64,000 nucleotides of DNA from Amycolatopsis sulphurea (GTDB lineage Bacteria > Actinomycetota > Actinomycetes > Mycobacteriales > Pseudonocardiaceae). This document shows, in pieces, positions 1-7,380 of the stretch. Position 1 is the first letter of the stretch; every line of letters begins with the position of its first letter. The position numbers and the translations under genes are program-made. Under the pieces are notes generated by a model. The model saw nothing but the letters and a program-made list of their open reading frames with translations, ran no database searches and was not told the DNA's origin. Location of the stretch: contig NZ_PDJK01000002.1 in assembly GCF_002564045.1 (NCBI RefSeq), positions 3,472,001 to 3,536,000 on the forward strand. Direction: 5' to 3'.

Positions 1-1011
1 TTCGGCATCCCCGACGAGCAGCTGGCCGGATCCGTCGCCGGGATGCGGTCGCGTGAGCAGCTCATCGCGGAATGCGACGTCATTCTGCTGGCCAAACCGC
101 TCCCGCAGGATCTCGCGGACCTGCGGGCCGGTCAGGTGCTGTGGGGCTGGCCGCACTGCGTCCAGGACGACAAGCTCACCCAGCTGGCCATCGACCGGCG
201 GCTGACCGTGATCGCCTTCGAGGCGATGAACCACTGGCGGCGTGACGGCTCGTTCAGCTTGCACGTCTTCCACAAGAACAACGAGCTGGCCGGCTACTGC
301 TCGGTGCTGCACGCCTTGGAGCTGATCGGTTCGACCGGGGACTACGGCCGCCGGCTGCGCGCGGTCGTGATCGGCTTCGGGGCGACCGCGCGGGGCGCGG
401 TGACCGCCCTGAACGCCCACGGGATCCACGACGTCGATGTCCTCACCGCTCGCGGCCTCAGCGCGGTCGGCTCGCCGATTCATTCCGCGACGATGGTGCA
501 TTTCGACCACGACCCGAGCAACCCGGGCGACCCCCGCCGCAGCCACGCGCTCACCGGCAAAGGCCGGGTACCGCTGGCCGGATTCCTCGCCGAGCACGAC
601 ATCGTCGTCAACTGCGTGCTACAGGACACCGGTGAGCCCCTGACGTTCCTCATCGAGGACGACCTCGCCGCGTTCGCGCCCGGCAGCCTCATCGTGGATG
701 TCTCCTGCGACGAAGGCATGGGCTTCAGCTGGGCTCGGCCCACGACGTTCACCCGGCCCACGTTCGTGGTCGGCCGCAACATCACCTACTACGCCGTGGA
801 CCACAGCCCGTCCCACCTGTGGAACTCGGCGACGTGGGAAATCAGCGAAGCCTTGCTCCCGCACCTTCGGCCGGTACTCACCGGCCCCTCCGCTTGGGAC
901 AGTCACGACACCGTCGGGCGAGCCATCGAAATCCGTGACGGGACCGTCCGAAATCCCGCGATTTTGTCGTTCCAGCACCGTGCACCCGATTACCCGCATC
1001 CCCACCGCTGA
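1..1011 (+). CDS. N5-(carboxyethyl)ornithine synthase / alanine dehydrogenase-like protein, 5' partial
   Basis: The reading frame is open from base 1, so the N-terminus lies outside the window; 336 codons are visible. The protein looks like the alanine dehydrogenase/pyridine nucleotide transhydrogenase family. The catalytic half contains AFEAMNHW, where this family usually reads Y/FE.m, and a Rossmann dinucleotide site VVIGFGATARGAV follows near residue 120 of the visible part. A second acidic segment (DVSCDEGMGFSWARPTT) is typical of N5-(carboxyethyl)ornithine synthases, which reductively condense ornithine with pyruvate. The likely reaction is an NAD(P)H-dependent imine reduction on an amino acid; the substrate is inferred from family resemblance only. 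It is followed 98 bp downstream by a 52-codon gene on the same strand. Confidence is good for the family and moderate for the exact activity. Confidence 0.75.
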   Translation, partial: FGIPDEQLAGSVAGMRSREQLIAECDVILLAKPLPQDLADLRAGQVLWGWPHCVQDDKLTQLAIDRRLTVIAFEAMNHWRRDGSFSLHVFHKNNELAGYCSVLHALELIGSTGDYGRRLRAVVIGFGATARGAVTALNAHGIHDVDVLTARGLSAVGSPIHSATMVHFDHDPSNPGDPRRSHALTGKGRVPLAGFLAEHDIVVNCVLQDTGEPLTFLIEDDLAAFAPGSLIVDVSCDEGMGFSWARPTTFTRPTFVVGRNITYYAVDHSPSHLWNSATWEISEALLPHLRPVLTGPSAWDSHDTVGRAIEIRDGTVRNPAILSFQHRAPDYPHPHR

Positions 1012-1108
1012 TGGTTCCGCCGGGCGAGTACCGTGGACGGTGTCGAGAGCATCTCGTACGTGAGCGTTCAAGCCCGCGTCGTCCTCGACGCGTAGCAAAG
1101 GTCCGGCT

Positions 1109-1267
1109 ATGACACGTGAAACCCCGTACATTTCCCGCTACGAACGACGAGTAAAACTCGCCCAGGATGCCGTGCAGAGCCGGACCACACTCGACGACAA
1201 AGCCGCATTCGACCTCGCCGTGCACCTGGTGCATGTCCTCGACACCGTGCCGGAGAAAACGCGCTGA
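1109..1267 (+). CDS. small hypothetical protein, 52 aa
   Basis: A short frame starts at ATG 1109 behind AAAGG about 6 bases upstream and encodes a charged, helical-looking 52-residue protein (MTRETPYISRYERRVKLAQD at the start, ending VPEKTR). There is no signal peptide or membrane segment. It follows the dehydrogenase gene on the same strand after 98 bp and could be its operon partner. I do not recognise a family. Support comes from the ribosome site, sensible amino acid composition and GC-rich third positions. Confidence 0.45.
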   Translation: MTRETPYISRYERRVKLAQDAVQSRTTLDDKAAFDLAVHLVHVLDTVPEKTR

Positions 1268-1433
1268 CCGGTTCACCGCGCCTGCGGAGCGCTGGATCGA
1301 AGGTGGCAGCGCCGGAGTGCCCAGACTCTGCTCTTACGACGACCGACAGTCAGTGACCAGAACGTCCGCGTCCGGGACTCGCGCCTCGCATTCTGTGTAG
1401 CGAGAGCCAGCCGGCATCGCCGGGAGCAGGCTC

Positions 1434-2177
1434 GTGAAGCCCACTGCGCTCGCCCGACGCGGTCGTCATGGTCACTCGCATCGCGAATCGATCACCATGA
1501 CGACGACCAGGACACCCTCTCGGCACCCGGCTGGGCCGAAACCGTTGCTGTCCGGACAGCATTCCCTCACCGAACTGATCACTATCCGGATCTTCCTCAT
1601 CGCCCCGTTCCTCGCGCTGGTCGCGATCGTCGTCCTCGTGTGGGGATGGGGACTGAGCTGGCTCGACGTCGGCCTCGCGACCGGCTTCTATGTAGTGACG
1701 ACGCTCGGGATCACGATCGGCTACCACCGCTACTTCACCCACGGTGCGTTCACCGCCAACCGCCCACTCCGGATCGCACTCGCGGTCGCCGGGGGCCTGG
1801 CCGCGCAGGGCCCGGTGATCAGCTGGGTGGCCGACCACCGCCGGCACCACGCCTTCTCCGACTGCGAAGGCGACCCGCACTCACCCTGGCTCTACGGCAC
1901 ATCACCGTTCGCACTGGCGCGAGGATTCTGGCACGCGCATCTGGGCTGGCTGTTCGGCCGCGACAAGACCAACATCGCCCGGTTCGCGCCGGACCTGGCC
2001 GCCGATGCCGACATCCGCATGGTCGATCGGCTTTTCCCGCTGTGGGTCGCCGCCACGGTGCTCGTGCCCGCTGGGCTCTGCGGCGACCCACGTGTGGGCG
2101 GTGGCCCAGGGCCCGGCTCCGGCGAGAGCGCGTTCGACGTGCAACAGCGCGATCCCAGCCGCGCCCTCAGACAGTGA
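1434..2177 (+). pseudogene. acyl-CoA/fatty acid desaturase, 3' truncated
   Basis: The first ~200 residues are a membrane fatty acid desaturase. Two transmembrane stretches are visible (IRIFLIAPFLALVAIVVLVW and a segment near GFYVVTTLGIT). The first histidine box is HRYFTH and the second is HRRHH, followed by FWHAHLGWLF, as in delta-9 acyl-CoA desaturases. The family needs a third HxxHH box about 100 residues later. Here similarity stops near base 2075, just after LWVAATVLVPA, and the remaining ~30 residues are out-of-frame antisense of a lanthipeptide gene. The third box is absent, so the enzyme should be dead. The start may be GTG 1434 (GGAG 9 bases upstream) or ATG 1497. The 3' end was replaced by an unrelated fragment, which implies a deletion or recombination. 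Confidence 0.8.
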
Positions 2178-2273
2178 CTGTTCCCGGCCGCTGTGGTCGT
2201 CCGGGTCGATGACCGGGTACGCCAGCTGGGCAGCCAACCGGTCGGAGACCACTTCTGGTTCCCGCGTGGTCAT
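2075..2273 (-). pseudogene. LanC-type lanthipeptide cyclase, N-terminal fragment
   Basis: Read from ATG 2273, the minus strand encodes MTTREPEVVSDRLAAQLAYP and continues with SLSEGAAGIALLHVERA and WATAHTWVAA. This is the N-terminal pattern of lanthionine synthetase C-like proteins (SL..GaaGiaLl...a). About 60 residues remain; the frame then runs into the antisense of the desaturase gene. The zinc-binding His/Cys residues of LanC lie in the missing C-terminal part. The ATG overlaps the stop of the upstream fragment (ATGA), so the two were one operon. The family call rests on motif memory and is moderately secure. Confidence 0.6.
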
Positions 2274-2528
2274 GCCTGGTCCTGGCGAAGAAGGGCGAGG
2301 CGACGCTGGGCGACGGCGCGGGCGAGTCGGTCGGTGACCTTTTCTGTGCCGGGGTCCACGCTCACCGCGCGCAGGTGGTGACCGTGCAGCAGCATCCGCA
2401 GCACCAGCTGTTCCTCGACGTTCTCGTCGTGTACCGCGTACCCGCGGTAGGCGGTGAGGGCGCGGTGGCGCTGCCTCCACGCCTCGGTGACGGCCTGTCC
2501 GCCAGGCAATGACTCCAGCCGCGGCTGA
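2270..2528 (-). pseudogene. thiopeptide-type bacteriocin biosynthesis (SpaB_C) domain, C-terminal fragment
   Basis: About 85 residues are open upstream of the stop at 2270: PRLESLPGGQAVTEAWRQRH, then ALTAYRGYAV, then VLRMLLHGHHLRAVSVDP and a final helix. The W..R..AL..Y and LLH.HH.R patterns match the end of the SpaB C-terminal (thiopeptide-type bacteriocin biosynthesis) domain of class I lanthipeptide dehydratases. The 5' part is missing: near base 2528 the sequence switches to an IS5-like transposase fragment in another frame. The ATGA overlap with the following LanC fragment supports a former lanB-lanC order. Family assignment is from motif recognition and should be confirmed by profile search. 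Confidence 0.5.
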
Positions 2529-2691
2529 ACGGTTCACCCTTGCGCAGGTACACCAGCACCAGCAGGGCCTGCTGGCCCGGGTTGAGCTTGCGCCATACCG
2601 AACCCAGCTCCCGGCGGTGGGCGCGGACAAGGTTCGACACGAAGGTCAGGGTCTGACGTGACAACGGCAGCGCGGCACGGTAGAACAACAT
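2529..2691 (-). pseudogene. IS5-like transposase, N-terminal fragment
   Basis: From ATG 2691 the minus strand encodes about 54 residues (MLFYRAALPLSRQTLTFVSN and KLNPGQQALLVLVYLRKGEP). This resembles the N-terminal helix-turn-helix region of IS5/IS112-type DDE transposases, which normally continues with TxxxLAaxFGVS and a catalytic domain of ~200 residues. Nothing of the catalytic domain remains. The join to the lanthipeptide fragment near 2528 suggests that insertion followed by deletion created this scar. Confidence 0.55.
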
Positions 2692-3079
2692 ACGAAGCCC
2701 TTGCGTAGGATCTGGATCTTGGTCGATTGCTGTCCTACCAACGGCTTCGCCACGTCCACGGCAGCGACACGCCGACGATCAGCCAGATCGCGAGCTACAA
2801 CCCTTACCTACCAACACATCCATACCAGGATGAAAGGGCTCAGGATAGCCGACGGCCTCCAAGCATCGTGGGGCAAGCTTGTCTCCGTACAGAAATAGGC
2901 GACAACCGTTCCAGCCACGGTTTTCGGTGCGGCAGGGGCGTGTGAGGCATGCCATCCGCGACCTCCAACACCGGCACCGCTCTCCGCCGACGATATTCGC
3001 GGCATAGGAAGGACGGCACTGCGAACGATGGTGACGGTCCCTTCTACACGTTGGAGCGAGAGTACGTCACGTCGGCGCC
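2692..3079. other. non-coding stretch beside the transposase fragment
   Basis: No convincing gene lies here. The first 50 bases probably hold the outer end of the dead insertion sequence: GTAGGATC at 2706 is mirrored by GTCCTAC near 2733. Base composition is slightly lower in GC than the neighbours. Short open frames on both strands lack ribosome sites and any recognisable motif. Confidence 0.4.
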
Positions 3080-3175
3080 TCAGGCTCGGCGTCGCCCGGC
3101 TGCGGTCAGATGATCATCCTTGGCATTGACCATCGCGATCAACGGGCCAGTGTCCACAACAATGGGGCGTGCCAC
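3080..3175 (-). pseudogene. VapC-like PIN-domain toxin, N-terminal fragment
   Basis: GTG 3175 opens a 31-codon frame reading VARPIVVDTGPLIAMVNAKD followed by DHLTAAGRRRA and a stop. The VVDTGPLIA start with the first catalytic aspartate is the hallmark of PIN-domain ribonucleases of VapBC toxin-antitoxin modules. A full toxin needs about 130 residues and three more acidic residues, so this copy is cut off after the first strand and helix. It follows the putative antitoxin gene by 32 bases, as in intact modules. Confidence 0.65.
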
Positions 3176-3207
3176 GACCTACGACAACTCCACCGAAGCC
3201 GGAGCGC

Positions 3208-3510
3208 TCACGCGTCGGCGCGTCCGCGCACGACGTCCTTCACGCGCTCTGACGCGTCCGCGGGAAGCTCGAACATCCCCAGAAATGACGGCAGCGAATA
3301 CGGCTTCTCGGGCGCGGTCGTCTCCTCGGCCGGGGGCGCGGCCGACCTACGCAAGCCCAGCCGAGCCACCTGCGCGGCGGTTACGTCGACGCTGACCGTG
3401 GCGGTAATCGACTCCGGCTCGATCCTCTTCGGCGCGCGCACGCCAGCAGCACTGACCCGACGCCGACGAGAAGTCCCGATCGGCGCACGGTCGTCAATCC
3501 TGCCTCGCAC
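3208..3510 (-). CDS. putative VapB-type antitoxin
   Basis: This 100-residue frame ends in YSLPSFLGMFELPADASERV followed by a basic tail. The LPSF.G....P.D.aeR pattern is found at the C-terminus of antitoxins that neutralise PIN-domain toxins, and the truncated VapC-like start lies directly downstream. The middle (ATVSVDVTAAQVARLG) could be the DNA-binding part. The extreme N-terminus is arginine-rich and may be an over-extension, so the true start may be further in. With the toxin truncated, this is an orphan antitoxin at best. The call relies on context plus one motif. Confidence 0.45.
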   Translation of the reverse strand: MRGRIDDRAPIGTSRRRRVSAAGVRAPKRIEPESITATVSVDVTAAQVARLGLRRSAAPPAEETTAPEKPYSLPSFLGMFELPADASERVKDVVRGRADA

Positions 3511-4073
3511 TCATGCCTCTCATGGTACAGGTCGACCGGCAACGCGGCAGATAACTCGTTAGGTGATGAAGAGTCCCGTGAGGGCAGATCGTCTGCCGCC
3601 GCCTGCGCTAGGTGTCGGCCGCGGCGCCCCCTGTTCTTGTTGTCGGGTTCGTGTGGCCACTCGCGACGACCGCAGCTACCCGCGCATTCCGTAACGGTCG
3701 AAGAAATAGGGGGCAAATCGCTCGCCGGAGCGTCGCGTCCTGGCCCGTGCGCCCTTTCCTGTCGCCGCCGCGCCGGCTCGTCCGGTGTGTCCGGCAATGT
3801 CGGCGGTTGTGACTGCGCGGCGGTGGCCGGGTGGCTGCACGCTGTGGGCGACGCTGTGCGGTGCGGAAACGTGGTGATTATGTCCTCTTGCGGCGGGTTG
3901 CGTTTCGGCGCTTCCGGCGAATCTGTACGATGAGTGGCCGTTCAGTCGGCAGTCGTGGAAGGACACGACCTCGGGGAGCGTCCACCACTGGTGGGCGGTT
4001 CCCGGTAGCGCTTGAAAACCCCGTGTGCAGACGGAAACTACCGCATGTGCGGCTCGGCGGAATCAGGAGCGAA
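3511..4073. other. intergenic region without recognisable gene
   Basis: Several overlapping open frames on both strands have arginine/serine-rich, shadow-like translations and no ribosome sites. I see no RNA gene or strong hairpin. The last 15 bases carry the AGGAG ribosome site of the gene starting at 4074. Confidence 0.4.
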
Positions 4074-4412
4074 ATGAACAGCAACCTCGTTGACGCTCCG
4101 GGCGCGCCCTACACCTCGCGCCTGGTGGCCATTACCGGCGATCGGCTCATCCACCCGGCCGATACGCAGAACGACTTGGCGCGCATCGTGCTGAGGTGGG
4201 CGCGCGGCTGGGTGCCGGAAACCTGGGCCGCCCGGCAATACTTCGCCTATTGCGGGGCCGGTGACGGCGAATCGCCGCGATACGCCGATCGGGACGTCGC
4301 CGGATGGCTGCTGCTCCGGCCGCAACCGGGATCGCTGGCCTCGCGAGTGCGTTCGAACGAACTGGATGTCGCCACCGCGCTCGCGGCGGAGGCGGAGGCA
4401 TGGCCGGAGTAG
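4074..4412 (+). CDS. hypothetical protein, 112 aa
   Basis: ATG 4074 follows a clear AGGAG seven bases upstream. The product (MNSNLVDAPGAPYTSRLVAI, then a tryptophan-rich middle with VLRWARGWVPETWAARQYFA) has no signal peptide or membrane segment and ends in an Ala/Glu-rich helix. I do not recognise a family. Codon usage fits the genome. It stands alone between non-coding stretches, and a GC-rich hairpin (4467-4495) lies about 55 bases after its stop. Confidence 0.6.
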   Translation: MNSNLVDAPGAPYTSRLVAITGDRLIHPADTQNDLARIVLRWARGWVPETWAARQYFAYCGAGDGESPRYADRDVAGWLLLRPQPGSLASRVRSNELDVATALAAEAEAWPE

Positions 4413-4466
4413 CGGGTGTACCCGAAAATTTCTGCGGCGCCGAATGCGGCGACGCAGATTTTTTTT

Positions 4467-4495
4467 GCCCGGACAAGGTTTCCGCTGGTCCGGGC
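4467..4495. other. GC-rich hairpin downstream of the 4074 gene
   Basis: GCCCGGAC at 4467 pairs exactly with GTCCGGGC ending at 4495 around a 13-base loop. A run of eight T lies before the stem rather than after it, so it is not a textbook intrinsic terminator for the plus strand. It may still act as a mRNA 3' hairpin. The rest of 4413-4723 shows no gene. Confidence 0.35.
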
Positions 4496-4723
4496 GGTGA
4501 CATCGAGCCCCGAAACGGACCTGTTGACCTGCAAGAGTGAATTTTGTTGTCCGCCATACAATAGCTCGGAAATGACCCGAAAGTGATCTTATGGTCCGGT
4601 CAGCGGATCGGTTGCCGACACGATAGTGGCAGGCGGCTGGAAGCGACGTCGCGTGTCCGCTAGGTTCGCATCACGCGGTTCGGATATCACACCTGCAATG
4701 CCGGATGCGTAGAACCAATCGTC

Positions 4724-4773
4724 AGAATCGATGGTTGTCGAAAGAATCGATGATTGTCGAACTCGATCATCGA
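4724..4773 (+). promoter_or_regulatory. tandem and inverted repeats upstream of the small secreted protein gene
   Basis: Two adjacent 19-base copies, AGAATCGATGGTTGTCGAA (4724-4742) and AGAATCGATGATTGTCGAA (4743-4761), differ at one base. The second overlaps an inverted repeat TCGATGAT (4747-4754) / ATCATCGA (4766-4773). They sit 20-65 bases before ATG 4791, where an activator or repressor would bind. I see no equivalent in front of the paralogue at 5869-6234. Confidence 0.5.
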
Positions 4774-4790
4774 AGCCCAGAGGAGTTCGA

Positions 4791-5138
4791 ATGCTGAAGA
4801 AGATCGGCCTTGTCACTGCCACGATGGCGGCTGGCGCCTTCATGTTCGGTGGCATCGCTGCTGCCACCACGCCGGGCGGCCACGGCCACCACCACGGTAG
4901 CGACCAGAACGGCCTGGTCAACCTGAACAACACCGACGTTCTGCACAACGTGAACGCGACCCTCGGCCTGTGCGGCAACGACGTCAACGTGCTCGGCGTC
5001 CAGGTCCCGATCCGTAACGCGCTCAACGGCATCGGTGTGCCGATCCTGTCGCCGGGTGAGAACGAGGCGTCCGGCAAGTCCCCGTACAACTGCGCTGCGG
5101 GCACCGTCATCGACGGTGGCACCTCCCAGGGCAACTGA
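4791..5138 (+). CDS. small secreted rodlin-like protein, copy 1
   Basis: ATG 4791 follows GAGGAG. The 115-residue product starts with a signal peptide (MLKKIGLVTATMAAGAFMFG, cleavage probably after AAA). A His/Gly-rich stretch HGHHHG follows, then a core of NNTDVLHNVNATLGLC, NDVNVLGVQVPIRNALNG and VPILSPG with two cysteines about 50 residues apart (GLC and YNC). The NVN/VLG..VPI pattern recalls actinobacterial rodlins and related secreted surface proteins; that link is an inference. The His-rich segment could bind metal. A paralogue with an almost identical signal peptide faces it at 5869-6234. Confidence 0.7.
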   Translation: MLKKIGLVTATMAAGAFMFGGIAAATTPGGHGHHHGSDQNGLVNLNNTDVLHNVNATLGLCGNDVNVLGVQVPIRNALNGIGVPILSPGENEASGKSPYNCAAGTVIDGGTSQGN

Positions 5139-5868
5139 TTCTCCTGCCGAGGCTGCCCGCGGTTCTCGCGAACGCAAGCCGAGGCATGGAGTCCGACGAT
5201 TCGCATCGAGCGCCTCGAGGTACCCCGGGGCACGGATAGAGCTGCACACTCCTGATCCGTGCTCCGGGCGTACCGGACGCCGTGTGACGTCGGCGGGTGG
5301 GATCGGCTGCCTTGCCCAGGTCCATGCCGGTCCCACCCGGTGTGCTCGACACCTTAACCAACATCTCTGGTTCCCGCGACCGGTGGCTGATGCCCCGCCG
5401 CGGGAATCCTTTTATGTAGTCCTCTTGCCGAGTGTGGCATTCCGTCCGCGGCCCGTGATCAAGCTGCCAGGCCGACGGCGTGGGCGGATCGGGCAGTCGC
5501 CCGGTGTGGTCCCGCGGCGGGAACCGGGCAGGTCGGGTCGTGTGGCCTGTTCCCGGTTGCCTGGCACGGAGTCTCGGCCGGCAGTGCCCCCGTTGGTTGT
5601 CCCCGCCGTGACAGTCCGAACAGGAGGGTTCCGGTCCTCTGGACAGGAAAACGGCCGTGGTGTGCGCTGTGCACGCCACGGCCGCAGTCAAGCGAGCGTT
5701 GGTCACCCTGCCCGATGTGGTGGTGAAGAACTCCTCGGCGGAAAGGCCTGGACCGGAACCGGTATGTCGGGACCGCGGTTCCGGTCCAGGCGCCGTGCGA
5801 TTCGCATCCGAATCGCCGGGCTGCTCACCTCAGCCGGACCTCATCTCGGTACGCGCCGGGTGAAAAGC
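5139..5868. other. 730-bp gap between the two facing secreted-protein genes
   Basis: Both flanking genes are transcribed towards this stretch. I find no coding region with a ribosome site or recognisable motif. One strong hairpin (5746-5791) is listed separately. The remainder looks like ordinary GC-rich spacer or a decayed gene. Confidence 0.4.
5746..5791 (-). terminator. hairpin terminator for the 5869-6234 gene
   Basis: GCCTGGACCGGAACC (5746-5760) and GGTTCCGGTCCAGGC (5777-5791) form a perfect 15-base stem with a 16-base loop. It lies 78 bases beyond the stop of the minus-strand gene at 5869, where a terminator would be expected. There is no long U-run, as is common in actinobacteria. Confidence 0.55.
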
Positions 5869-6234
5869 TCAGTTGTGCTGGCTGGTGCCACCGTCGAGCA
5901 GGTTGCCCGAAGCGCAGTTGTACGGGTTCGAGCCGGTGGCGGTGTTCTTGCCCGGCGAGAGGATCGGCAAACCGAGGCCGTTGAGTGCGTTACGGACCGG
6001 GACCTGGACGCCGAGCACGTTGACGTCATTGTCGCACAGGCCCAGCGTCAGGTTGACGTTGTGCGCCACGTCGATGTTGTTGATGTTCACCAGGCCGTTC
6101 TGGTCACTGCCGTGGTGGTGGTCGCCGTGCCCGTCGTGGTGGGCGGTACCCGAGGTGCCGGCGGCGGCGACGCCACCGAACATGAAGGCACCAGCCGCCA
6201 TCGTGGCGGTGACGAGACCGATCTTCTTCAGCAT
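5869..6234 (-). CDS. small secreted rodlin-like protein, copy 2
   Basis: ATG 6234 follows TAGGAGTAGCCC. The 121-residue product shares the first 21 residues with the 4791 protein (one Val/Ile change follows). It has a longer His-rich segment (HHDGHGDHHHG) and then the same core (NNIDVAHNVNLTLGLC, NDVNVLGVQVPVRNALNG, LPILSPG) with the conserved cysteine pair GLC and YNC. It was probably produced by an inverted duplication. Secretion by the Sec route is expected. The role is unknown; a hydrophobic or amyloid surface protein or a metal-binding wall protein are both possible. Confidence 0.7.
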   Translation of the reverse strand: MLKKIGLVTATMAAGAFMFGGVAAAGTSGTAHHDGHGDHHHGSDQNGLVNINNIDVAHNVNLTLGLCDNDVNVLGVQVPVRNALNGLGLPILSPGKNTATGSNPYNCASGNLLDGGTSQHN

Positions 6235-6828
6235 GGGCTACTCCTATGGAGATCAAAAGGTGATTTGTCGGCGCAGGCTTCCGCCACATCGCACGTGCCA
6301 GGCAATCTACGGGCGAGCGGTGCCACTCTTCCACTCTTTGCCACGATGGTGTCGGGTCGCAGTTCTCTGACCGAGGTTTTCTTACCCGGACCGGTGATAT
6401 CGCGATTTCCTCCGGCGCACGCATCCGGTGGTCGGCGGAGTGGCTGTGTGCCTTTCGCGTTCTGCTGATCGGCAGTATGCCGCAACGTCCCGAAACGGTG
6501 GTGGTGCAATCTGCCGGGTTGATCCCGGTGTGTCAGGCCCGGCGGTCGCAGATGACGGTATGACTGCGGTGAGGTGCACGGATGTGTGTCACGGCAGTGA
6601 AGTCGCCTGCAGTGCAGGCCGGATCGGATCTTGCTCGGGTCTTGTGGTAATGGGGATGGGATTGGTGTTTCCGTCGAAGCCGGCAATGGGGCCGCGGCTC
6701 ACGCCGCCCAGGTGCGGGGAATCGCCGATCGCGTCATGGTTGTCGTTTCGGACTGGTTGCGGCGTATTCGAGAACGGGCAATTCCCCAATGAGGGGCGCC
6801 GACCGGCACGCGTCGTGGGGAAACGGTG
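6235..6828. other. upstream region without gene
   Basis: This 594-base stretch holds the promoter of the minus-strand secreted protein gene (right of 6234) and the end of the DUF4188 gene at 6829. Open frames here are arginine/serine-rich shadows. I see no RNA gene or notable repeat. Confidence 0.35.
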
Positions 6829-7302
6829 TCACCCGTCCGTCTCGAAACGTTGGCGGGCTCGGTCGGTGTGGCTGGTCACGGGCTTGGTGCCGGTTGCCGC
6901 GGCGAGTCCGGTGGGGGGAATGTCGACGTAGATCGACTCGGTTCGGGCGACCGCGTGGGTCTCGTGCCAGATGCCGATGACACCCTTCGCGGCGCGGGTC
7001 CGGCGGTTGTACTCGCTCCAGTTCGGACGGTGTTTCGCGGTGGGATCGGAAGCGTAGGCGTACAGCTTGTCGAGGCTGGTCCAGTACTGAATGACCGTGG
7101 GGTTGCGGGGAAATCCGAACACGCGGTAGCCGATCATGCCCGACTCGGGATCGCCGGCGAGTTCGCGGAGCATCGGCGGCATCGCGAGCAGGGTCGGCCA
7201 CCACAGGTCCGGGCGGGTCCACTTGGTGATGCGCATACCGATGAGGAAGACGACGAGCTCGCCGTCGTAGTCGTGGGTCATCCGGGTGGGGATCGGTTTC
7301 AT
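6829..7302 (-). CDS. DUF4188 domain-containing protein
   Basis: The 157-residue product matches the DUF4188 pattern: ELVVFLIGMRITKWTRPDLW near the start, MPPMLRELAGDPESGMIGYR in the middle, and TVIQYWTSLDKLYAYASDP followed by GIWHETH. These proteins have a ferredoxin-like dimeric alpha/beta fold related to antibiotic-biosynthesis monooxygenases, and their function is unknown. The gene is transcribed divergently from a MerR regulator across 78 bases that contain a long palindrome, so it is the probable regulatory target. Confidence 0.8.
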   Translation of the reverse strand: MKPIPTRMTHDYDGELVVFLIGMRITKWTRPDLWWPTLLAMPPMLRELAGDPESGMIGYRVFGFPRNPTVIQYWTSLDKLYAYASDPTAKHRPNWSEYNRRTRAAKGVIGIWHETHAVARTESIYVDIPPTGLAAATGTKPVTSHTDRARQRFETDG

Positions 7303-7320
7303 GGCTGCCCCTTGCTAGGG

Positions 7321-7362
7321 TGGATAGTGCTGCTCTCCAATATTGGCGAGTGGCGCTATCCA
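7321..7362. promoter_or_regulatory. 42-bp imperfect palindrome, probable MerR operator
   Basis: TGGATAG at 7321 is mirrored by CTATCCA ending at 7362, and the centre is CCAATATTGG. Comparing each 21-base arm with the reverse complement of the other gives 17 matches. The site fills the gap between the divergent DUF4188 and MerR genes, where MerR-family proteins bind long dyads in their promoter spacer. Confidence 0.65.
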
Positions 7363-7380
7363 ATGTCAAGGGGTGCCGGT

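Noticed and set aside
4467..4495. Intrinsic terminator after the 4074 gene
   Set aside because: The T-run precedes rather than follows the stem on the plus strand, so the standard mechanism does not apply; it is listed only as a hairpin.
5107..5706. A 199-codon minus-strand frame between the two secreted-protein genes
   Set aside because: It overlaps the end of the first gene antisense, is Arg/Ser/His-rich, lacks a ribosome site and has no recognisable domain.
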